Positions 57,553 to 64,000 of a stretch of 64,000 nucleotides of DNA are shown piece by piece. The notes under the pieces were generated by a model. It ran no database searches. It saw nothing but the letters and a program-made list of their open reading frames with translations, and was not told the DNA's origin. Numbering within the stretch: position 1 is the stretch's first letter; each line of letters opens with the position of its first letter. Source of the DNA: Cryptomeria japonica (Eukaryota; Streptophyta; Pinopsida; Cupressales; Cupressaceae); the NCBI RefSeq assembly GCF_030272615.1, contig NC_081413.1, forward strand, positions 159,648,849 to 159,712,848, written 5' to 3'. The position numbers were made by a program, and so were the translations under genes.

Positions 57553-58989
57553 TGTTGGCATATGATGAACCAATATGATAATATAATAATAATATATGTT
57601 GTCATTGACATCAGTAAGTACAGGTCAACCGGTATGAAGATTGGAAGAAGTTGTTATTGATGATCAAGTTGGAGAATCGGTATGAAGAGATGTAGTGAAC
57701 TGGTGTTAGTGTTTCACTAAGTGCGACTGCTGGTTGGTAGTCTTAGCTCTAGGGTTTCTGCTTTGGCAATCTAGCTTGTGCGATGCAACTGATGATATTC
57801 TGTGATGAGTTAGCTAAGAAATAAGGATGAGATCGAGATGCCATGTCAATTTTGTGCACATGAAGGATTTCCTTGATGATCTTGCATATGAAGATCGACT
57901 GCATTTAATGTCTACCTCGAGAATGAACATACTTATTAGCAGTATGAGAATAAAGTGTGATGGGTTACTGATTTCTATGTGCAGTGAAGAATGGATGATC
58001 CAAAATGACTTGTGCTCTATTTGAGATTGTTTCATTCTATGTAATGTGTTTGGATAGTCAGGATTGGACCGCTTGTAATAGTAAACCTAAATACTTAGGG
58101 TTTAGGGTTTATGTTACTGACCTAATTGTTTTCTATAAGGTTGATGATGTTTGTTATTGTAAGTGTTGGCAAAAGTTGTGTGTGTATCCGAGTGATGAGA
58201 CACTTTCCAGACCAGTGAGTGAAAAATGCAGTGTGATTGTAGAGTAGAGGAACTGAAAAGGATTTGCCTTAGCATGTAGTGTTGTTATTAGATCAAAGCT
58301 TTATTTGTTGTCTTCTAACCATTTCAACAACAGGAAAATCCCTTGACCGGGTAGCTTTAACAGGCTTATTGTAAAACCTCTAAACAGGTGACTCAAGTTC
58401 ATTGAGTTCTTTAAATCCTCTAGCAAGGTAACCTTTAACATGGTTTCAACCTTTAACAGGGTATATAGCCATCCCTTAACTGGGTGATCTTTAACAGGAT
58501 CGGTTCCTAACAGAACCTTATTGTAAAGTCTTTAACCAGACTAGGCTCCTAAGAGAGAAGACTTCAAAAGAGTTCAAAACAAGCTTGTGGGTATCCATCC
58601 CCACCATGGTTTTTCCCATTTGGGTTTCCACGTGAAAAATCTATGTGTCATGAGTTGTGCATTTTTCATGTGATGATTGAGTATTCTTTGTTTAAGTGAC
58701 TATGTATGCAGAGCTAATGGTTATGGTATTCATGATACAAAACTTGCACATATGTATGGGTGAAGTAGTTAGCAAGTATTTAATGATATTTGAAGCATTC
58801 GATTTTACAAGTTTAAGTTGTCTAAAGTCTTATTGCGTTTAACTGGTATTGCCATGGTTAAGTTCAGTAATGAAGACAACCGGTTAAGAATTATTTTTAT
58901 ATGATAAGTTGTCGGAGAATTTTTTGTATGTACTGATTCACCCCCTCCTCTCAGTACTAGTAAGGGTGTTTATTGTTCATCATTATTCA
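57553..58989 (+). repeat. 5' LTR of element J
   Basis: TGTTGGCATATGATGAACC to TCATTATTCA. Contains telomere-type TAGGGTTTAGGGTTTA (58096-58111), an array of TTTAACAGGGT-like units (58330-58560), CACCATGGTTTTTCCCATTT (58601-58620) with GGGTTTCCACG, and CACCCCCTCCTCTCAGTA (58939-58956). Confidence 0.9.
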
Positions 58990-58992
58990 TTA

Positions 58993-59006
58993 ATTGGTAT
59001 CAGAAC
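58993..59006 (+). other. Primer binding site of element J
   Basis: ATTGGTATCAGAAC starts three bases after the LTR end. It matches the copia initiator-Met complement (TTGGTATCAGAGC) with one change. Confidence 0.8.
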
Positions 59007-59063
59007 AACTTCAGGTCCTCAGTGATATAAGCTTAATTGCTTGAGGTAAAAGATCTTTCTATA

Positions 59064-59930
59064 ATGATGAAGAGGGAAGGTCCTAAGTTCAATAGAGATA
59101 ACTTCAAAAAAATGGAAGGACAAAATGAAGATCTATATCAAGAGTTTGGGTGCTCAACACTGGAGCTATGTTGAGAATGCCTATGTAATTCCCATGGGCA
59201 CTCTAACCGATGATCAGAAAAGAGAGATTCAAGAAAATGGGCAAGTCATGGAAGCCCTTATTAGCAGTTTGTTCGATATTGAGTTCATTGATGTACAAGA
59301 TAAGGATGTATGGGACACATTGAATATATTTATGGTGGCGATGAGCATGTCAAGCAAGCTAAGGAAGAGAGCCTTAGAGGAAAATTTGAAGACATGAGGA
59401 TGGTTGAAGGTGAGACCATTCAACAATATGATATAAGGATCAAGACTTTTGTTGGAGATATCCAGAGCATTGGTTGAACAATTGATGATGCCACCATTGT
59501 TAGCAAAGTTTTGAGATCATTGTTACTAGTCTATGCAATCAAAGTTGCTGCTATTCAGGAACTAAGGTATATTGACAAAACCAAGGTATCCTTAGACTCT
59601 ATCATTGCAAAGTTGTCTGCATATGAGTTGAATAGCTATGATGGTAGTGTTCAGAAGTCTAAGTCAGCTTTTAGAGCATCTGTTGCACCAATGAGAAAAG
59701 GAAAAGAAGTAAGTACCGGTTATGAATCCATGAAAAGCAAAGGTATGGATGATGAAGAGATTCCGATGGAGTTTGAAGCTCTTCTTTCCAAGAGACTTCC
59801 AAAAGGCACTGGAAAATACAGAGGTAAGCTTCCTTTAAAATGTTTTCCTTCAATAAGATAGGACATATAGCTGTTAACTATCCTAACAATGACAATAATG
59901 ATAAACTGGAGAGGTTTGGAAAGTAAAAAG
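59064..59930 (+). pseudogene. Gag of element J
   Basis: Opens MMKREGPKFNRDNFKK at 59064. A frame change in the A-run near 59107 moves into KMKIYIKSLGAQHWSYVENA and TLTDDQKREIQENGQVMEAL. A second change near 59335 precedes MRMVEGETIQQYDIRIKTFV, and the core ends LVYAIKVAAIQELRYIDKTK. The zinc knuckle (about 59838-59877) is damaged: KCF, a frame change, then FNKIGHIAVNY with the last Cys changed to Tyr. Same UBN2-type gag as C and G. Five or more breaks. Confidence 0.8.
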
Positions 59931-60012
59931 GAGGAAATAGAAGAAATTGTCTTGTTGTAGTGGATGAAGTGTTACTGACGAAGAATTTGAGGATGAAGAG
60001 AATAAGGACATA

Positions 60013-60264
60013 GTGTTTGTAGCTATAAAGGAAGAAGTGTCTGACAAGAAAGCACTTGTCTCTCACATTGACAACATTAATGAGTGGATTATTGATAGTT
60101 GTTGTTCTCACCACATGACTGGTGATCAGAGAAAGTTTCTGTCTCTAGAAGAATATGATGGAGGTGTTGTCAGATTTGGCAATGATGCACCTTGCTTGGT
60201 AAAAGGTAAAGGATCAATCTCACTGAATGGAAAGAGTAGTGCGGATGATGTCTACTGGGTATAA
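60013..60264 (+). pseudogene. Copia protease of element J
   Basis: EWIIDSCCSHHMTGDQRKFL: the catalytic D-S-G reads D-S-C. DGGVVRFGNDAPCLVKGKG follows, to TAA at 60262, right before the pre-integrase zinc region in the same frame. The Gly to Cys change should abolish activity. Confidence 0.8.
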
Positions 60265-60282
60265 GGTCTTAAGCATAACCTA

Positions 60283-61320
60283 TTGAGTATTGCTCACCTA
60301 AATGATAAAGGACTCATTCTGGAGTTCAAAGGTGGAGTTTGTAGTATAATTGGAAAAAGTGGTGAACTTATTGCCATTGGTAAGAAGACTAGAGGTAACT
60401 TGTTTCAGTTGAATGCTAAGATAAGTTGGTGTCTGATGGTAAAGTTTGATGATAGTTGGATATGGCATAGGAGACTTTGTCATATGAATCTTAATAATAT
60501 TGTAAAGGCAAGTAAGTTCAAGGTAGTAAGAGGATTGCCTTTGCTGAACAAATCAAAGAATTCTTTGTGTAGAGAATGTCAACTTGGGAAGATGTCTTCC
60601 TCAACTTTCAAAGGTAAGTCTTTTTTAGTAGAGAACTTACTTGATCTTGTGCATACCAACCTGTGTGGTCCTATGAAAACTAGAAGTATTTATGGAGATA
60701 GGTATTTCATGATTCTTACTAATGACTGCTCAAGAATGATGTGGGTCACATTCTTGAAAGACAAGTCTGAAGTGTTTGGAAAGTTCAAAGCCTTTAGAGA
60801 ATTAGTAGAGAAGGAAAGTGGTCAAAATATAAAATGCCTAAGAACTGATCAAGGAGGTGAATTCACTTTTGATGAATTCAACAAGCACTATGAAGATAGT
60901 GGTATCAAGAGGCACTTGTCTGCCCCAAGGACACCACAACAGAATGGCATAGCAGAAAGGAACAACATGACTATAGTTGAAGCAGCCAAAACTATGCTGA
61001 TCCAAGGAAAGGTTGCTCACACTTTTGGAGAGAAGCGGTGAGCACTGCAGCCTATACTATGAACCAGGTACTCATCAAGAAAGGAAAAGTTAAAACCCCT
61101 TATTAGTATTGGACCAGGAAGACTCCCACTGTGAGTTATTTTAAAGTATTTGGCAGTAAGTGTTACATCAAGAGAGGTGAGCATTTGAGCAAGTTTGATG
61201 CTAAATGTGATGACAAAATATTTCTAGGATATTCCACTAAGAGAAAAGCTCTCAAGTGCTACAACAATAGAACAAAAAATTGTTGATAGTATCAATGTCA
61301 AGGTTGATGAATCCCCTGAG
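60283..61320 (+). pseudogene. Copia integrase of element J
   Basis: WIWHRRLCHMNLNNIVKASK and LCRECQLGKMSSSTFKGKSF form an intact HHCC zinc region. Core: LLDLVHTNLCGPMKTRSIYG (first Asp changed to Asn), CLRTDQGGEFTFDEFNKHYE (second Asp kept), QQNGIAERNNMTIVEAAKTM (Glu kept). The frame is open for 252 codons to 61041. The C-terminal part continues in other frames (SYFKVFGSKCYIKRGEHLSK, CDDKIFLGYSTKRKALKCYN). Dead by the first-Asp change. Confidence 0.85.
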
Positions 61321-61479
61321 GAACCTGAGAAAACTTGTAGTGAGAAAGTGGAAGATGAACTGGGTGTAGCCTTTTGGGAACTAGTTAAGAAAGAAACAAG
61401 TAAAGACCTCAGTGTCCTATACTGGTAGAAACTAGAGTAGGTGAAGAAGAAGAAGTAAGTGAAGAAGAAGAGGTAAAGC

Positions 61480-63120
61480 AAGAAAAACTAGCTAGAGTCA
61501 TTCCTAGATATGTGAAACTACATCATGATCCAGATCAGATCATAGGAGATAAAGATGCAGGGATACTCACAAGAAGAAAGGTAAAAGAAAAATCTTGCAT
61601 GATTTATGAATTGGAGCCCAAGACTTCTAGATAAGTACTTATAGATGAAGACTGGATTAAGGCAATGGAAGAGGAGCTAGACTAGATAGAAAAGAATGCA
61701 ACACGATCTTTGATACCTAGACTAGAACACAAGAATGTCATAGGTACCAAATGGGTCTTCAAGAATAAGCTAAATGAAGAAGGCACAATTGTAAGAAACA
61801 AGACAAGACTTGTATGCAAGGGATATGCTTAGGAAGTGGGAGAAGACTATGGAGAAATCTTTTCTCTTGTGGCTAGACTGGAAGGTGTCCGAATGCTACT
61901 TGCATTTGTAGCATTCAAGGGATTTAAGGTATACCGAATGGATGTGAAGTCTGGGTTCTTGAATGGAATCCTAGAAGAGGAAGTGTATATTGAGCAACCA
62001 GATGGGTTTGCCTTATCAGAAGATAGTAACATGGTGTGTAGATTACACAAAGCCCTATATGGAATGAAACAAGCACCTAGGGCATGGTATGAATGTTTAC
62101 ACTCTCATTTTGTGAAGATATGATTTCAGAGAACAAGTGAGGATAGCAACATCTACTTGAAATCTGAAGGTGATCAGATTATGATTTGTGAAATATTAGT
62201 AGATAACATAATCTTTGGAGGAGATGATGAAATGAGCCATGCATTTGCTGATGAAATGAAGAAAGAGTTTGAGATGTCTCTCATTGGAGAGATAAAGTTC
62301 TTCATTGGTTTACAAATTCAGCAAATGAAAGAGGGTATCTTTATTACCCATTTCAAGTATGTCAAAGAGGTATTGAAGACCTTTGGAATGGAGGAGAGCA
62401 AACCGATTGGTACACTGATGCTGACCGGCTGTAAATTGACTAAGGAAGATGATTCAACATTGGTGAATGAGAAGGAGTACCGGTCAATGATCGGTAAGCT
62501 ACACTATGTGGTGCACAACATACCAAATATTGTTGATGCAGTGGGCATAGTAGCTCATTTTAAGAAAAGTCCAAGAGAATCCCACTTGGTAGCAGTCAAG
62601 AGGATTCTTAGATACCTAAAAGGGACAATTGATTATGGATTGTGGTATCGATACAATGATGATTTTAATGTCAAGGTATTTACCGATGTAGATTGGGGAG
62701 GTAATGTGGATGACCAGAAAAGCACAACTGGTGGAGCGTTATTTCTTGGTGGAAGACTAGTCTCATGAATGAGTAAGAAGCAGAGCTGTACTTCTCAATC
62801 TATAATTGAAGTGGAGTATGTGGCAACATTTATGAACTGCACTTAGGAAATCTAGATGAAACATGTATTGGGTGGTTTTGAAGTATGTATATATGAACCG
62901 GTGAGTATATTTTGTGACAATACTAGTGCAATCAATATTTTGAAGAATCCAGTATTGCATGCTAGAACTAAGCATATTGAGCTCAAGTATCATTTCTTGA
63001 GAAGGAAGGTTCAAAATAGAGAGGTTGTATTACAATATGTTTCCAGTAAGGAGTAGCTAGCAGATATATCCACTAAGCCCTTATTGAAGACTACATTTAC
63101 CTATTTGAGAGGTGAATTAG
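61480..63120 (+). pseudogene. Reverse transcriptase and RNase H of element J
   Basis: DEDWIKAMEEELD (then TAG), [29 protein letters not shown] (TAG) [70 protein letters not shown], then TGA at 62121. The catalytic box EILVDNIIFGGDD has V-D-N where V-D-D is required. RNase H: KVFTDVDWGGNVDDQKSTTG with its Asp, TGA at 62766, IFCDNTSAINILKNPVLHAR and LADISTKPLLKTTFTYLRGE near 63056-63120. One near-continuous frame with about five stops. Confidence 0.85.
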
Positions 63121-63408
63121 GGGTTTTCATCCTTCATGAAGTAAACTAAATATGTGTGCTCCACATCAACCAGGTATTACAGTGACAAATCTTTCAAGAT
63201 TGATGTGTTGAAGGCTGCTACTCCATAGGGGGAGCAACATAGTGGAGTATGTAAGCTTGTGCCTCCACTTTGACATTGTTTTCAAAAGGGGAGAAGATAT
63301 ATGATAGGGGAGAAGATATCTAATGAAGATATTTTAGATGCACTGGTCTATGATGTTTATATTTGCAATGCTACACTAAGTATTGTCATCAATGCCAAAG
63401 GGGGAGAT
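63121..63408 (+). other. 3' untranslated region of J with four purine tracts
   Basis: ATAGGGGGAGCA (63225-63236), AAAAGGGGAGAAG (63284-63296), ATAGGGGAGAAG (63304-63315) and CAAAGGGGGAGAT (63396-63408), the last abutting the LTR. Confidence 0.85.
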
Positions 63409-64000
63409 TGTTGGCATATGATGAACCAATATGATAATATGATAATAATATATGTTGTCATTGATGTCAATAAGTATAAGTCAACTGGTATGAAGATTGG
63501 AAGAAGTTGTTATTGATGATCAAGTTGGAGAACTGGTATGAAGAGATGTAGTGAACCGGTGTCAGGGTTTCACTAAGTGTGACTACCGGTTGCTAGTCTC
63601 AGCTCTAGGGTTTTCGGTTTAAAAATCTAGCTTGTGCGATGCAATCAATGATATTCTATGATGATTTAACTAAGAAATAAGGATGAGATCGAGATGCCAT
63701 ATCAGTTTTGTGCACGTGAAGGGTTTCCTTGAGGATCTTGCATATGAAGATCAACTGCATTTAATTTCTACCTTGGGAACGAACATACTTCTTAGCAGTA
63801 CGAGAAGAAAGAGTGATGGGTTACTAATTTTTATATGCGATGAAGAATGGACGATGCAGAATGAATTTGATCTATTCAAGATTGATTCATTCTATGTAAT
63901 GTGTTTGGACGGTCAGGATTGGACCGCTTGTAATAGTAAAACTAAATACTTAGGGTTTAGGGTTTATCTTACCGACCTAATTATTGTATATAAGGTCGAT
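63409..64000 (+). repeat. 3' LTR of element J, first 592 bases
   Basis: TGTTGGCATATGATGAACC onwards aligns with the 5' LTR from 57553, including the telomere-type TAGGGTTTAGGGTTTA (63951-63966). Cut by the window end. Confidence 0.9.

Larger units (their letters stand above)
57553..64000 (+). mobile_element. Copia element J, 3' LTR cut by the window end
   Basis: 5' LTR 57553-58989, primer site, gag, protease, integrase, RT, RNase H in copia order, purine tracts, and 3' LTR from 63409. Left flank CCTCA; the right flank is outside the window. It interrupts the plant-mobile-domain remnant. Related to element G by LTR and protein sequence. Coding parts have many stops and catalytic changes. Confidence 0.9.

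Noticed and set aside
57827-58247. Short plus-strand frames in the J LTR
   Set aside because: They lie in LTR sequence that is shared with the 3' copy, where the frames are not preserved; no domain.

Overview
The window looks like intergenic DNA from a large-genome land plant, most likely a seed plant and perhaps a gymnosperm (inference from the density and nesting of plant-type LTR retrotransposons; nothing in the sequence fixes the species). I found no intact host gene, tRNA, rRNA or CRISPR array. Nearly every recognisable protein segment is a decayed retrotransposon gag or pol domain, from Ty1/copia (tRNA-iMet-like primer site TTGGTATYAGAGC, LTRs ending in CACCCCCCTCTCAGTA) and Ty3/gypsy elements.

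Layout. 1-377: tail of a copia LTR. About 378-4498: minus-strand Ty3 element I (gag remnant, primer site, probable LTR with TATA box). 4499-6008: no gene. 6009-8518: probable Ty3 LTR and leader. 8519-12407: copia-type element A, two LTRs around a four-zinc-knuckle gag and a scrap of integrase. 12408-19991 and 51424-52889: the two halves of Ty3 element E (gag, protease, G-patch-like spacer, RT, RNase H, integrase). The 31.4 kb between them is a nest. Copia F (minus) lies in E. F is fused to copia G (minus). Ty3 D (plus) lies in the 5' LTR of F. Element B lies in the 5' LTR of D. Copia C lies in the 3' LTR of B. A solo LTR, H, lies in the 3' LTR of C. Flanking duplications are visible for F, B (4 of 5 bases), C (4 of 5) and H. 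54985-57552: minus-strand plant-mobile-domain-like pseudogene, split by a 1.07-kb inverted-repeat element. 57553-64000: copia element J, whose 3' LTR runs off the window.

Functionally each complete element would supply its own particle and replication proteins: gag, protease, integrase, RT and RNase H. All copies seen here carry stops, frameshifts or lost catalytic residues. C is the youngest-looking coding copy. B is the most unusual. It has two LTRs, a primer site, polypurine tracts and a four-zinc-knuckle gag-like ORF, but no polymerase genes. In their place is a roughly 1,140-codon second reading region with an unfamiliar N-terminal domain, a basic stretch and a coiled-coil C-terminus. 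It is the best candidate here for something not well described: a non-autonomous retroelement family carrying an extra protein.
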